From positions 1 to 64,000 of the forward strand of contig CAZBMW010000006.1 in NCBI GenBank assembly GCA_964493425.1: a DNA stretch of 64,000 nucleotides, given 5' to 3'. The DNA is from CAYLMG01 sp964493425. GTDB lineage: Bacteria; Planctomycetota; Phycisphaerae; Sedimentisphaerales; Anaerobacaceae. A model generated the notes under the pieces. That model was not told the origin of the DNA. It saw only the letters and a program-made list of their open reading frames with translations, and made no database searches. Of the stretch, positions 35,917 through 45,654 are shown piece after piece. Numbering within the stretch: the stretch's first letter is position 1; every line of letters begins with the position of its first letter. The position numbers and the translations under genes were made by a program.

Positions 35917-36102
35917 ATTCTTTCCCCTTCAATATTTTTTATCATATTCTATAGTGCTTTTTCACTGACTTACTTTTGCATAATTATAGAGACAGCGTTT
36001 CTATATTTCAAAGAAATTAAACTAAAGCATACACTGAATGCGAAAGAGCGAAAGTTGCTGCTGAATAGTTGCTGTTTGGATATGCTTAAAGGAAAGTTTT
36101 TT

Positions 36103-38043
36103 TTATTGAAGATTGTTATTGCCGATGTATTCGGGGACGAGCTCTTTGATTTTTTGTACTATTTTGTTGTGGTCCTGCGTTTGTGCGATTTCGACAAGCT
36201 CATTTATGCCGGCCTGTAGTGAATCTCGCTCCATCACAATATTTTTCCAGATACTGATTTTCGGATGTCTTGTCGGCTGCATATCCTCGCCTTTTATGGA
36301 AAGCTCTTCGAAGAGCTTTTCGCCCGGCCTGGGATGCGTATATACTATTTCGATATCTTCGCCGACTCTGAAGCCGCTGAGCGTTATAAGCTCGCGTGCC
36401 AAATCGGAGATTTTTACGGGCTCGCCCATATCGAGTACGAAGATTTCACCGCCTTTACCCATCGTCGCAGCCTGCAGCACAAGCTGGCTGGCCTCGGGTA
36501 TTGTCATAAAGTATCGCTTCATCTCGGGATGAGTGACGGTTAAAGGGCCGCCTTCGGCGATTTGCTTTTTGAAAATCGGCACGACCGAGCCGGTTGAATC
36601 AAGGACGTTGCCGAATCTTACCGTTACGAAATGGGTTTTGCTCGTTCTGTTAAGGTCCTGGATGTACATTTCAGCGACTCTTTTGGATGAGCCCATAATA
36701 CTTGTTGGGTTAACTGCTTTGTCGGTACTTATCATAACGAAGTTTTTACAGCCGAAACGGTCGGCGACGTCGGCGACGGTTTTTGTACCTATGATATTAT
36801 TTTTTATGGCTTCACCGGGATTTAGCTCCATAAGGGGTACGTGTTTGTGTGCGGCTGCGTGGATTACTATTTCCGGCTTGTATTTTTTGAATGTCTCTTC
36901 GACGCGTATTTTGTCGGTAATATTGCAGATGACGGATTTCATATTGATATATGGAAATTTGGCGCTCAGCTCACCTTCTATATTAAACAGTGGGTTTTCA
37001 GCCTGTTCGATAAGCAGCAGCAGCTTGGGTTTAAAGTTGCAGAGCTGTCGGCACATTTCCGAACCGATGGAGCCTCCCGCACCAGTTACAAGAATTATTT
37101 TGTCCTTGGCGAATTCTTCAATTAAGTCCAAATCAAGCTCCACAGCTTCCCTTCCGAGCAGGTCGTTAATATCAACGTCACGAATCTGTGAGACCTTGAA
37201 TTTGCCTGATGCTATGTCTGTGATTGACGGTACGGTGCGGAATCGAACTTTAGCACCTCCAAGGAGCTGAATGACACGCCTGAGCTGTTGGTGAGATGCG
37301 GAGGGCATTGCAACGGCGATTTCTTCAATTTTGTTTTCTTCACAAATTTTGGGTAGTTCTTCGACGGTGCCGAGCACAGGTATTCCGTGGATGTTAATAC
37401 CGCGTTTGAAAGGGTCATCATCGACGAAGCCGACGACATCATATTGAGTTACGGGCATACGATGTATTTCCCTCACCAGGGCCTCGCCTGCATTTCCGGC
37501 ACCAATAATTAGAAACCTTTTAAGCCGCCCGCTTTCGATTGCCCGGAATTCTTCGTAATATAATCTAATCATCATTCGCAGGCCGCCGAGCAGCAGAAAC
37601 GTGAAGAACATATCCAGCATAAAAATGCTCTGGCTTACCTCAGTGAGCCTTTCTATGCCGGGGTATTGGCGAAGAGGTGTGTAAAGAATTGAGAACCAGA
37701 GCACGACGATGATAAAAGTGCTGATTAGCGAGGCTGCCGCTATTCCGATGAGGTCTGATATTCCGACATATCGCCACCACCCCCGATATTGCTTGGACAG
37801 GCCGAAAACCGGAATCTTTACGATAATAAATAATGCCAGCAACAACGGATATTGCTCCACGAACCAGGTGGTTCTGAATTGCATATTACTTGCCATCAGG
37901 AAAGAAAGCATCAAAGCGAGGGTAAAGACAAAGATATGTGCAAAAATAATGAGCTGTCTTCGGAGCCTTAGTCTTATGGCGGGCTTGGGTGCAAGTGCCA
38001 ATAATTTGCCATTATTTTTCGGTTTTTCGTCGGTTTCGGGCAT
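36103..38043 (-). CDS. CapD/WbpM-type nucleoside-diphosphate-sugar 4,6-dehydratase, membrane-bound
   Basis: The product has 646 residues. Four transmembrane helices (about 28-180) are followed by a CoA-binding-like Rossmann domain (LIIGAGNAGEALVREI) and a second SDR Rossmann domain (VTGAGGSIGSEMCRQL, HAAAHKHVPLME, STDKAVNPTSIMGSSKR, FGNVLDSTGSVVPIF). This is the full-length WbpM/FlaA1-like form that converts UDP-GlcNAc to the 4-keto-6-deoxy sugar as the first step to bacillosamine- or QuiNAc-type sugars for capsule, O-antigen or glycoprotein. It stands alone rather than in a glycan cluster. No strong ribosome-binding site is visible. Confidence 0.93.
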   Translation of the reverse strand: MPETDEKPKNNGKLLALAPKPAIRLRLRRQLIIFAHIFVFTLALMLSFLMASNMQFRTTWFVEQYPLLLALFIIVKIPVFGLSKQYRGWWRYVGISDLIGIAAASLISTFIIVVLWFSILYTPLRQYPGIERLTEVSQSIFMLDMFFTFLLLGGLRMMIRLYYEEFRAIESGRLKRFLIIGAGNAGEALVREIHRMPVTQYDVVGFVDDDPFKRGINIHGIPVLGTVEELPKICEENKIEEIAVAMPSASHQQLRRVIQLLGGAKVRFRTVPSITDIASGKFKVSQIRDVDINDLLGREAVELDLDLIEEFAKDKIILVTGAGGSIGSEMCRQLCNFKPKLLLLIEQAENPLFNIEGELSAKFPYINMKSVICNITDKIRVEETFKKYKPEIVIHAAAHKHVPLMELNPGEAIKNNIIGTKTVADVADRFGCKNFVMISTDKAVNPTSIMGSSKRVAEMYIQDLNRTSKTHFVTVRFGNVLDSTGSVVPIFKKQIAEGGPLTVTHPEMKRYFMTIPEASQLVLQAATMGKGGEIFVLDMGEPVKISDLARELITLSGFRVGEDIEIVYTHPRPGEKLFEELSIKGEDMQPTRHPKISIWKNIVMERDSLQAGINELVEIAQTQDHNKIVQKIKELVPEYIGNNNLQ

Positions 38044-38285
38044 AATCTATCATATCGTCAGATTTACCCCTCCTGATTAGCCGCAAAGACAATTATAACC
38101 AAAACTTAGAGCCTCTGTCAAGCTCGTTTTTAGTTTGCATCAGTCTCACATTATCGGGTGAACAGGTCGGATAAAGTATTAACTCAGCCGCAGGAATAGA
38201 CAAAGGATGGAGAGAAAATAAGGGCTCAGGTCATAAGTCTAAGGAAAAAATTTTGTAGAAGATAATAAATAGCCTGTTCTGATAA

Positions 38286-38702
38286 TCAGAAACGTGGCCA
38301 GTCCTTTGTTTTGCTGACCATTTCCCAGCGCTCTGCCATTTCTTTATCGGTTCGGTCCCAATGTGCAGGATGAATCATTGCTCTCTTAATCAATTTGCCT
38401 TCGTAATAGCACAACCACAGCGGGCCTCCAGCAGTTTTCCAGTAAACATCGAGCGTCTGTTTGTCTGTCAATTCCAAATCGGGCTTTCCGAGGATGGAGA
38501 TTGCGCTTTGCAGGCTAGTGCCGTAGCGTAACTCGTCCGTTTGCTCGAGAAGCTGCTCACCAGCATTTTTGGCTTGCCAAAATGAACCTTTGTGAAGGGT
38601 CTCGAGAAGTGAAGCTTGTTTGTCGACGTCGGCCTGATAAGACCGGCATCCGAAGAAAGCAAGGACAAGTATAATATGAACCAGTAAGACAGCAGATTTC
38701 AT
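38286..38702 (-). CDS. Small lipoprotein, SmpA/BamE-like pattern
   Basis: Start taken at ATG 38702 (KSAVLLVHIILVLAFFGC), where a lipobox (AFFGC) ends the signal; an upstream ATG at 38732 is in frame. The product has 138 residues. The middle, YGTSLQSAISILGKPDLEL and a following DVYWKTAGG...LWLCYYEGKLI, resembles the fold of BamE/SmpA-type small outer-membrane lipoproteins, but the match is by pattern only. It is probably attached by Lgt to a membrane lipid. A single gene between capD and rpmH. Confidence 0.6.
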   Translation of the reverse strand: MKSAVLLVHIILVLAFFGCRSYQADVDKQASLLETLHKGSFWQAKNAGEQLLEQTDELRYGTSLQSAISILGKPDLELTDKQTLDVYWKTAGGPLWLCYYEGKLIKRAMIHPAHWDRTDKEMAERWEMVSKTKDWPRF

Positions 38703-38865
38703 TTTTTGCCAGCCAATATCATAAATATACAAGTAATCAAGTAATTTTATGCTTGGTTTATTTTAGTATCAACAGAAAATTTGGTTTGAGGTCCGTCAAT
38801 AAGCTTAAAGCTGCCTGGAGTACGGTAAGCTGAAATTCAGTGGTGAAAGGCGGGCTGAATGAACT

Positions 38866-39006
38866 TTACATAGAATAATCGACGTTTACCTTTCGGCCTA
38901 CACGGCGTTTGCTGGAGAGGATTTTACGGCCTTTTTTCGAGCGTGAACGTTTTAAGAAGCCGCTCTTTCGGGCTCTTTTTCTTCGGCTTTTGCGATGATT
39001 TTGCAT
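38866..39006 (-). CDS. rpmH: Large ribosomal subunit protein bL34
   Basis: Start at ATG 39006 with GGAAGA upstream gives 46 residues; the open frame continues 32 codons further upstream without homology. The segment KRARKSGFLKRSRSKKGRKI, then a KRRVGRK, aligns with the L34 core (HGF-R-x-K-x-GRK-L-x-x-RR-x-x-GRK). The N-terminal MQNHRKSRR differs from the common MKRT(F/Y)QP, and a VNVDYSM tail is added. It is one of the smallest 50S proteins. In most bacteria rpmH is beside rnpA and dnaA; neither is here. Confidence 0.82.
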   Translation of the reverse strand: MQNHRKSRRKRARKSGFLKRSRSKKGRKILSSKRRVGRKVNVDYSM

Positions 39007-39256
39007 ATCTGGTCTTCCCTGCTGACGTTTTTTAGTTTTATCTTTGACTTCAAACGGTATTAGCAATCGGAGAATATACCCTGGCCCATAAGAGAAAGGC
39101 AAGAGAAATCTTTTTTGGTTTGGCAGGATAGGAGCCGAGCGGAAGTATGAAACTATAAACCTATTTATTATAAAGAACCTTTTTCTTGTAAAAGTTCTTA
39201 ATTTTTATTAGAATATACTATTATTTAAGCTTAAAAATTATTTTGGAATTGGCAAC

Positions 39257-39805
39257 ATGGTTATCTTAGCCGCAATATTGAGTCGTTCTGCTCCTGAAAA
39301 TGTTGACCGTGCAGCGAAGCTTTTTGTTAAATACGGAGACTTTATACGCTCTATAATACGTTATAATATAAAAAATAATGATCTGACCGAAGACATTTAT
39401 CAGGATCTATTTATTTATTTCGTTTTCAAACCTATACCAACTGGTGTGAAAAGTACTAAGGGATTTTTGTATAAAGTAATAACAGATAAGGTAAATGATT
39501 CTTTCCGTAGGATAGATAGTTATCAAAGACGACTAAAAACGTATTCTGAAAGGATCGAAAATACGGTCGAAAACTCTCCAGATAAAGAAATCGTAGATAT
39601 GGAAGAATACGAAAAGATGTTTACTTTAGTTGAACGAAGGCTGACTACAAATGAAGCTCAAGCTGTGATTTTCAGATTCAGAGATAACTTTGATAATACT
39701 ACAATAGCAAAGCAAATGAGGATAAAGTCAAGGTCGGTAAGCAGATATGTTTCTGTTGGTGTCAAAAAACTGCGTCACTTTATACTTAAAGGCAGGGGAA
39801 CATAA
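39257..39805 (+). CDS. ECF-type RNA polymerase sigma factor
   Basis: The product has 182 residues, the length of ECF sigma factors. Region 2 spans about residues 15-85 (YGDFIRSIIRYNIKNNDLTE, YQDLFIYFVF, STKGFLYKVITDKVNDSFRR) and region 4 about 120-178 (LTTNEAQAVIFRFRDNF, TIAKQMRIKSRSVSRYVSVG as helix-turn-helix). The stop codon abuts the start of the anti-sigma gene. A+T-rich codon use differs from the housekeeping genes to the left. It probably controls the neighbouring export/pseudopilin genes (inference). Confidence 0.88.
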   Translation: MVILAAILSRSAPENVDRAAKLFVKYGDFIRSIIRYNIKNNDLTEDIYQDLFIYFVFKPIPTGVKSTKGFLYKVITDKVNDSFRRIDSYQRRLKTYSERIENTVENSPDKEIVDMEEYEKMFTLVERRLTTNEAQAVIFRFRDNFDNTTIAKQMRIKSRSVSRYVSVGVKKLRHFILKGRGT

Positions 39806-41473
39806 ATGATAGTTATTAATCCGAATTCACAGTGTGATGAGGCTAAACCATATTACTATGATTATCTAAATAATCACAAGGAAGATATTCCGCTTAATGT
39901 AAGTCAACATATTGATGAATGTTCTTTCTGCCAAAGTGAGATTGGGAGATTAAGCCAGATAATAAATGAGAATGAGTGCTTGTATGAAGGCCGAAAACAA
40001 GTTGATGCTATTATTACCACAAGTATAAAGCTGCACTTTGCCTACAAAGATACAATGGTGAATTGTCAAAATGTAAAACCTTTTTTACCCGGTTTAGCCG
40101 ATCCTTTGCTCAAGATCAGAATTCCAACACCAATAACAGTGCATATTGACAATTGCGAAAAATGCAAAGAAAGTTTAAAGATAATACGAAGCTTGAATTT
40201 AAATCATAAGCAGCTATGTACATTGGCACAAATATTTGCTGAGCCACTTCCAAGAAAAGAATTATGTATTAAAGCCTTAGAATTTATTCCGCATGTTGTT
40301 TCGTTTTCTTTAAATAAAACAAATTCTGAAACTTTAAAACATATATGCATTTGTCCCGATTGTAGAGAACAATTGTATTACCGGCGTGATTTGATTCGCA
40401 AAGAATTGTTGAAAAGCGGTATTAGAAAAGAAAACTTTCCCTGCGAATCAGTTCAACCGACAGATATTTTCGATTATTGTTTTCCATATGGCATAGAAGT
40501 TGAGAATGACCAATATGCCAAATTCCGTTTGGCATTAACTTCTCATATTTCCGTGTGTGCTACTTGTCTGAACAAAATGCAGGAGTTGCAAAGAACAATT
40601 ATCGAAATATTAGAAAGTACTAATTCAGGAGTGATTACTTATTATAAAATAAATTCTAACAGAAAGATACATGTTGGCAACACAGAGGATATGTATAAAG
40701 AATGGCCTATCGAGGTTAAAGTGTATGATTCCTTGCAAGACAGTCCAATTGAAACTTTAGCTGAACGCAAGACAAAAGTTTTTAAGCATACGCACGTAAG
40801 AAAACTTGTCAAAGTGTTGTCGGTCGCTGCGGTGATTCTTTTCTTCTTTATTTTATATTTTAATACACCTTCGGCAAAGGCTATCGGTCTTAACCAGATT
40901 TGCAGTGCTATTAGCAAACTTCAGAACATTTATTTTGCCACTTATGTTTCAAATGAAGATATACCGATTGAGGAAAAATGGATATCTGCATCATTAGATA
41001 TGATTCTTCTTAAAACAAAATCTCGCATTGTGTTATGGAATATTGATAATAAAATTCAAGAGTCGATTGATTTGCAGAAGACTAATTCACAAATAGTCCG
41101 ATCAGATTATGAAGATTGGGATGGAATCAAAAATATGCTAACTGCTCCATGGGGATTATTGCCCTTTAGTGATATTAGTGATGTACCTGAAAATTCTAAT
41201 GCGAAATGGCAAAAAATCGAAAATGAAATTGTCGATATCACTATAGAAAATACTGAAATCTACGAATTGACATGGAGAGAACAATCACGTGCAGGTTTAC
41301 CTGTGTTTAGAAAATGGCGGGGTTATGTAGAAGTCGATTCTAAACTGCTTAAAAGATGTGAATTTTTGGAAAAAATCGGCACCGCTGAGGAATATGATTT
41401 AAGGTTCATTAAAGTGGTTGAATATCCATCAGTTCACGAGATGGAACAACAGATTAAAAACGCGGGCTTTTGA
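39806..41473 (+). CDS. Membrane anti-sigma factor with four zinc-finger (ZAS-like) modules
   Basis: The product has 555 residues; ATG directly after the sigma stop, AGGGGAA as ribosome-binding site. Four H-x3-C-x2-C motifs, each with an upstream Cys, lie in tandem: C10/H35-C39-C42, C87/H113-C117-C120, C154/H179-C183-C186 and C213 or C225/H247-C251-C254. This is the zinc anti-sigma (zf-HC2) signature four times; ordinary anti-sigma factors have one. One membrane helix (335-352) separates the cytoplasmic zinc part from an exported domain of about 200 residues of unknown type. It should hold the sigma factor until an envelope signal arrives. Confidence 0.85.
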   Translation: MIVINPNSQCDEAKPYYYDYLNNHKEDIPLNVSQHIDECSFCQSEIGRLSQIINENECLYEGRKQVDAIITTSIKLHFAYKDTMVNCQNVKPFLPGLADPLLKIRIPTPITVHIDNCEKCKESLKIIRSLNLNHKQLCTLAQIFAEPLPRKELCIKALEFIPHVVSFSLNKTNSETLKHICICPDCREQLYYRRDLIRKELLKSGIRKENFPCESVQPTDIFDYCFPYGIEVENDQYAKFRLALTSHISVCATCLNKMQELQRTIIEILESTNSGVITYYKINSNRKIHVGNTEDMYKEWPIEVKVYDSLQDSPIETLAERKTKVFKHTHVRKLVKVLSVAAVILFFFILYFNTPSAKAIGLNQICSAISKLQNIYFATYVSNEDIPIEEKWISASLDMILLKTKSRIVLWNIDNKIQESIDLQKTNSQIVRSDYEDWDGIKNMLTAPWGLLPFSDISDVPENSNAKWQKIENEIVDITIENTEIYELTWREQSRAGLPVFRKWRGYVEVDSKLLKRCEFLEKIGTAEEYDLRFIKVVEYPSVHEMEQQIKNAGF

Positions 41474-41480
41474 TTAAAAA

Positions 41481-42266
41481 TTACCATGGAAACCAGAAAG
41501 ATACCAAGTTGGCATCTTCAATAAATAAATCATCAGATTTAATAAAAGACAAATGGCCGTCCGCATAGATTGTATTAACATTTTTGTATTGGTGGCGACC
41601 ATATATCGCGTCCAATTCAGAGCTGGGGTCAATTGGGCGGTTTTTATTTATTTCCATACCTGGGAGGTAAAAGGAAGCAATCCTTTTCGAATTACTAAAA
41701 ATATTATTGATAGGTTCTGAAGCTGCCTTCCAGCTTATGAGGCTATAACCGCTGTCCATTATTAAAAGGGTTTGATCGGGCTTTTTGATAGAGTTTAGAT
41801 TTAGAGGTTTACCGATGAAATCGCCACCTAAAGAACGACTGTTTTTACAGATAGCCTGATTTACTCCATAATTTCCGCATAAAATATTCGGTTTTGAGGA
41901 ATTATCATAGGTTGTCCTTGACGGACAAAAAAACACGCTTTTCTCTCCGTAATTACTCCCGATTATTTGTTCGAGAAAGTGAAACCACCACAATCCCATG
42001 CTATCTTTAGATGCATCACCTACATAACCTCCTGAAGGTGGAGATCCATTAAAAGGGAGAGAATGCTTGAATCCAAGTGGAAATGTATTATTGTTTTGTT
42101 CATATATAGTTAGAGCAAAACCAAGCTGATTAAGATTTGAACCGCATATTACCGTTCTGCTTTTCTCTCTTATCAGGCGGAGAGCGGGTAATACAATACC
42201 CATTAGTATTCCTATGATTGAAATAACAACCAATAACTCAATTAATGTGAAGGCTCTTATTTTCAT
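41481..42266 (-). CDS. Type II secretion-like pseudopilin (DUF1559-type)
   Basis: Start at ATG 42266 (KIRAFTLIELLVVISIIGIL); the extension to a TTG at 42281 is ignored. The product has 261 residues. It has a prepilin-type cleavage/methylation motif (FTLIELLVVISIIGIL) right at the N terminus, then a globular domain with ICGSNLNQLGFALTIYEQNN and a C-terminal NVNTIYADGHLSFI, the usual H-x9-DG motif of planctomycete pseudopilin-like proteins. Probably assembled by a prepilin peptidase and a type II-like machine encoded elsewhere. Convergent with the anti-sigma gene (7 bases apart). Confidence 0.85.
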   Translation of the reverse strand: MKIRAFTLIELLVVISIIGILMGIVLPALRLIREKSRTVICGSNLNQLGFALTIYEQNNNTFPLGFKHSLPFNGSPPSGGYVGDASKDSMGLWWFHFLEQIIGSNYGEKSVFFCPSRTTYDNSSKPNILCGNYGVNQAICKNSRSLGGDFIGKPLNLNSIKKPDQTLLIMDSGYSLISWKAASEPINNIFSNSKRIASFYLPGMEINKNRPIDPSSELDAIYGRHQYKNVNTIYADGHLSFIKSDDLFIEDANLVSFWFPW

Positions 42267-42408
42267 AAATATATAATACAAATCAATTTGGTGAAATAAA
42301 CAAAAAAGATTATACCACTAATATCTGACTTGCTACAAGGTGTGGTGATACAATGATTTACAGACAGTCAAAAAACCGTTTTTTATGGATTTGAATTTTT
42401 GTCAGCAA

Positions 42409-44100
42409 TCAATCGAGTGATAGACAAGCCCTTGCGTATTCTGGTATCCATGCGCCTGCTATAGTGCAGTTGCCTATGTTATTCATATCTTCTATGCATA
42501 CGTCCCAATAGCTGCTGAGTTCGGGTCCTCCGAAACATTCATTGCCGTTTTCGCAGGGTGCGCATTTATATAATTCAAGCCAAACTTCATAGATGCCCAC
42601 GCACATATCATCGTTCATATCCGAACAACTTACATAGTCCGCTGACTGTATCTTTTCAGTACAGCAGTAACCGGTCTGTCCTCCTGTGAATTGATTTAAT
42701 TGCTCATCTTTAATTTCGATGAGACTATCATTTAATATTAAAGGCTGGCTCGAGATGAGTAAATAAGCCCCGGATTCCATATATGCGTTGAACTTATCGA
42801 CTTCCACATTGTAGAGAAATTTTCTGCTATCCATGTCTATAAGCCATACCTGCTCACCATCCACCTGTGCAAGCACAACATAGTGTTTTTGTACAGGCAG
42901 ATATATTATTACTCGATAGTCACCCGGGATATCACTAAACCCTTTGATATTGCATCCTTTTACTGCTTTGCAATAAAGCTCTTTATTTTCGATAAAATTT
43001 TTCAGGTCGTATAAATTTGTATGTTTTTCATTGGTTTTTACTAATGAACGCATTTGCTGACTATTCACAGGAATATTCATAGAATCGAGCGCGTATTCCA
43101 CAGCAGCGGTAGCGCAATTGTGATATTCTTCATTTTCGCCCTGCCAAGACACTTCCATCGCTAATTTATTCATAAGTAAAGATTGGCTATCTATGGCGTT
43201 ATTACTTTTATAGAACAAGGGTTTATCAATCAATTTCGAGTGGTATTGTATGAGTATATCTTTATCAAAATAAGCGCTGGAATCGAAAGAATTGGAGATA
43301 ATCGGGCTAATACTGGTAATCTGCCAGTTATCATAAGCTAACAATACCTGCTGGGCATCATATTTTTCAATAATAATTGTAGTTGGTATCCATTTGTTAT
43401 CAATATGAGTATAATCATCATAAGTTCTTGTTGTAATAGAACCATTTTCGTAATTTATAGAACAAGATAACATCGCATATTCCTTGGAGGTATCGAGCAC
43501 AAAAAACATATTTGGCATATTATTCCCATCGAGATTAATATGTATCTGTTTATTGCCTTCGACTTCCACTTCCTTTGCTGAAAAGTTCATTTCGATGAGG
43601 CTTTCGTAACTAAATGTCCCGAATCCCCATGGTATTATTCCCGCGGTTAGAGGTCCATTGACAACCACAGGAATGTCTGTTGGTTCTTCCCGGACAATCG
43701 CTTCTTTTCCCGATTTGAAGCATAAGGTATAAGATTCTCCGTCCCATATAAATATACGTTCCTTACTGCCTTTAAAGTCGAGCCTATCCTCAAAAATAAC
43801 CTTTTGTTCGTTTGTACCTTCTATTACTTTTGTGCGAGAATTCATAGTAATTCGCCATGTAAATCTTTCGCCGTCGTACTGTACAGTATGCTCTGATTCA
43901 GTGATAAAACCTGTCGAAGTTTCAAATTTTATGCGTTTTCCCTCGATGGTTCCTTTTTGAATCCAGGTATTTCTATGCTGTTCTGTTAATATCTGAAAGA
44001 TTTCTAAAATTTCACTTCTGTCCAAAATTCTGTCTGCAAATGCGGTATTAAGCCGGGTAAGTAACAAGATAAGTATAAGAATAAAATATTGAGCTTTCAT
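42409..44100 (-). CDS. Secreted protein with C39-like cysteine peptidase domain and Cys-rich tail
   Basis: The product has 563 residues with a signal peptide (ILILILLLTRLNTAFA). Residues about 24-300 form a beta-rich domain like lipoprotein-carrier/outer-membrane-sorting proteins (WIQKGTIEGKRIKFETST, TRTYDDYTHIDNKWIPTTII). From about 320 a papain-like C39 domain appears: Cys329 in HNCATAAVEYAL, His406 in KHYVVLAQVDG and Asp422 in VWLIDMDSRKF. The C-terminal 110 residues hold about ten cysteines (GYCCTEK, CAPCENGNEC, WDVC). C39 peptidases cut double-glycine leaders; an exported soluble one is unusual. It forms a minus-strand set with the cohesin/dockerin gene (42-base gap) and the pseudopilin. 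Confidence 0.7.
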   Translation of the reverse strand: MKAQYFILILILLLTRLNTAFADRILDRSEILEIFQILTEQHRNTWIQKGTIEGKRIKFETSTGFITESEHTVQYDGERFTWRITMNSRTKVIEGTNEQKVIFEDRLDFKGSKERIFIWDGESYTLCFKSGKEAIVREEPTDIPVVVNGPLTAGIIPWGFGTFSYESLIEMNFSAKEVEVEGNKQIHINLDGNNMPNMFFVLDTSKEYAMLSCSINYENGSITTRTYDDYTHIDNKWIPTTIIIEKYDAQQVLLAYDNWQITSISPIISNSFDSSAYFDKDILIQYHSKLIDKPLFYKSNNAIDSQSLLMNKLAMEVSWQGENEEYHNCATAAVEYALDSMNIPVNSQQMRSLVKTNEKHTNLYDLKNFIENKELYCKAVKGCNIKGFSDIPGDYRVIIYLPVQKHYVVLAQVDGEQVWLIDMDSRKFLYNVEVDKFNAYMESGAYLLISSQPLILNDSLIEIKDEQLNQFTGGQTGYCCTEKIQSADYVSCSDMNDDMCVGIYEVWLELYKCAPCENGNECFGGPELSSYWDVCIEDMNNIGNCTIAGAWIPEYARACLSLD

Positions 44101-44142
44101 AATGATGCCTTCATTGTAATTTTTTATAATCGTATCAGTTTT

Positions 44143-45594
44143 TTACTCCTCTAACGCTTGTTCCATCAAGTCAATGATTTCATTGAGCTCCTCTTTGCTG
44201 ACCTGATTTCTGAATTCTTCGTCATCTTGCCATAGCTGTTCTATAAATTCTATCGATTCGGCAATATCCTCTTTTGTAAGTGTCTGCTCGCTCTCCGTAA
44301 TTGATGACATTTCAAGTGAGCTTGACGATGACATTGTTGTTTGACTGGATTGCTCGATTTGATGAATAGCGATACTCTGCAGCATTGGAAATATAAGCTC
44401 AGCATAAGTATTATAAGATTCCCAGTTTATAACATTCAAAGTTACATCACCAGCTTCTTCGCAAGTAAAGACAAAACTTGCTAAATGGCCATCACAGAAT
44501 CCGGATTCAAGTATATTGACTGCGAAAAATCCAATACCTGCCTGCTGTTGGATGCCTGGTCCCCAATAGATAAATAGCGGATCGGGCTCTGCCAGGATTT
44601 GCGCTGTCCCTAGCCCGGGAGGATTTTCAATATCGTATTCGGTATTATCAATCGAACCGAGATTCGTATCGGAGATAACAACCTCGATGTCAAAAGACAT
44701 CACATTTACATCATTTGTTTCCATATCCACATATAGTGTTATGCTTTCACCAATACCAACCGTAATCTCGTTATTATTGTCAGCGTCAACAATACGATAG
44801 ATGATATTCGGGTCCTCGGATGGAATAGAGTTGTTATCTGGTTCTTCATCCGGATTTTCATTTGGTTCCGAGGGAATCTCCGGCGGTGCCCCCCACAGCC
44901 AGAATTCATTAAATGATTGCAAATCATTGTAGTCGACATCTCCATCAGAGTCCAAATCTGCACCATTGCAATAGTCAGGCTCAGCACAGTCGGTTTTCAT
45001 CCATTCGTTGGCGAATAACGAAAAATCATTGAAATCGACAATTCCATCCGAATCCAAATCTCGCGTAATCACCTGGGAGAACGTTATTATCTGAACCGGT
45101 TCACTCCAGGTCATTGCATCATCCTCAAAATATTCATAAAACCCTATATCGCAACTTCCTATTTGCTCTGCAATATAATCAATAACGAACCAGTCGCCCG
45201 GAAATGTGGTATTATCGTATGAGTTAGGCTCAGCTCGATAGAAAGTATATAAATCGAAACCGGATATTAAAGAATCCTCCCAATCGAATACTCTTGCCAG
45301 TTGTCCTGCCGGCTGAAAATGAGAGCCTGTATAATCTCGCGTATTGGGGTCGTAATCTCTGCCTGATAGGGTGCCGAAATCTCTGTCCTCGCCGGAAATG
45401 AACAATCCACCAGCCCAATAATCGTTGAAATCGGAGGTTAATAAGAAAGAGAGTTTCCCGCCGACCATGACATCATCATTACAGTCAAAAGGTGTAATTC
45501 CATCAGGCCCGCAGACCTGAACAAAGACATCTGCAAAACCTGCAACAGAGAAATAGCAGGTTACTATTAGAATTAAGATTGTCTTTTTCACCAT
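44143..45594 (-). CDS. Secreted cohesin-like/dockerin-like protein
   Basis: The product has 483 residues with a signal peptide (ILILIVTCYFSVAGFA). An N-terminal beta domain (20-165) is followed by two dockerin type I repeats in the middle (DLDSDGIVDFNDFSLFANEW and DLDSDGDVDYNDLQSFNEFW, about 178-235), a Pro/Glu/Asn linker, and a cohesin-like domain (ITVGIGESITLYVDMET, SFDIEVVISDTNLGSI, about 270-395). The Ser-rich and acidic-helical tail is unlike any family I know. Having both cohesin-like and dockerin-like parts in one chain would let it bridge surface proteins. AAGAAGG precedes the ATG. Confidence 0.75.
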   Translation of the reverse strand: MVKKTILILIVTCYFSVAGFADVFVQVCGPDGITPFDCNDDVMVGGKLSFLLTSDFNDYWAGGLFISGEDRDFGTLSGRDYDPNTRDYTGSHFQPAGQLARVFDWEDSLISGFDLYTFYRAEPNSYDNTTFPGDWFVIDYIAEQIGSCDIGFYEYFEDDAMTWSEPVQIITFSQVITRDLDSDGIVDFNDFSLFANEWMKTDCAEPDYCNGADLDSDGDVDYNDLQSFNEFWLWGAPPEIPSEPNENPDEEPDNNSIPSEDPNIIYRIVDADNNNEITVGIGESITLYVDMETNDVNVMSFDIEVVISDTNLGSIDNTEYDIENPPGLGTAQILAEPDPLFIYWGPGIQQQAGIGFFAVNILESGFCDGHLASFVFTCEEAGDVTLNVINWESYNTYAELIFPMLQSIAIHQIEQSSQTTMSSSSSLEMSSITESEQTLTKEDIAESIEFIEQLWQDDEEFRNQVSKEELNEIIDLMEQALEE

Positions 45595-45654
45595 AACCTT
45601 CTTAAAAATCGTGCGATCTTACGTTTCAGTTAAGCACGCATAAGGATTTCTTCA

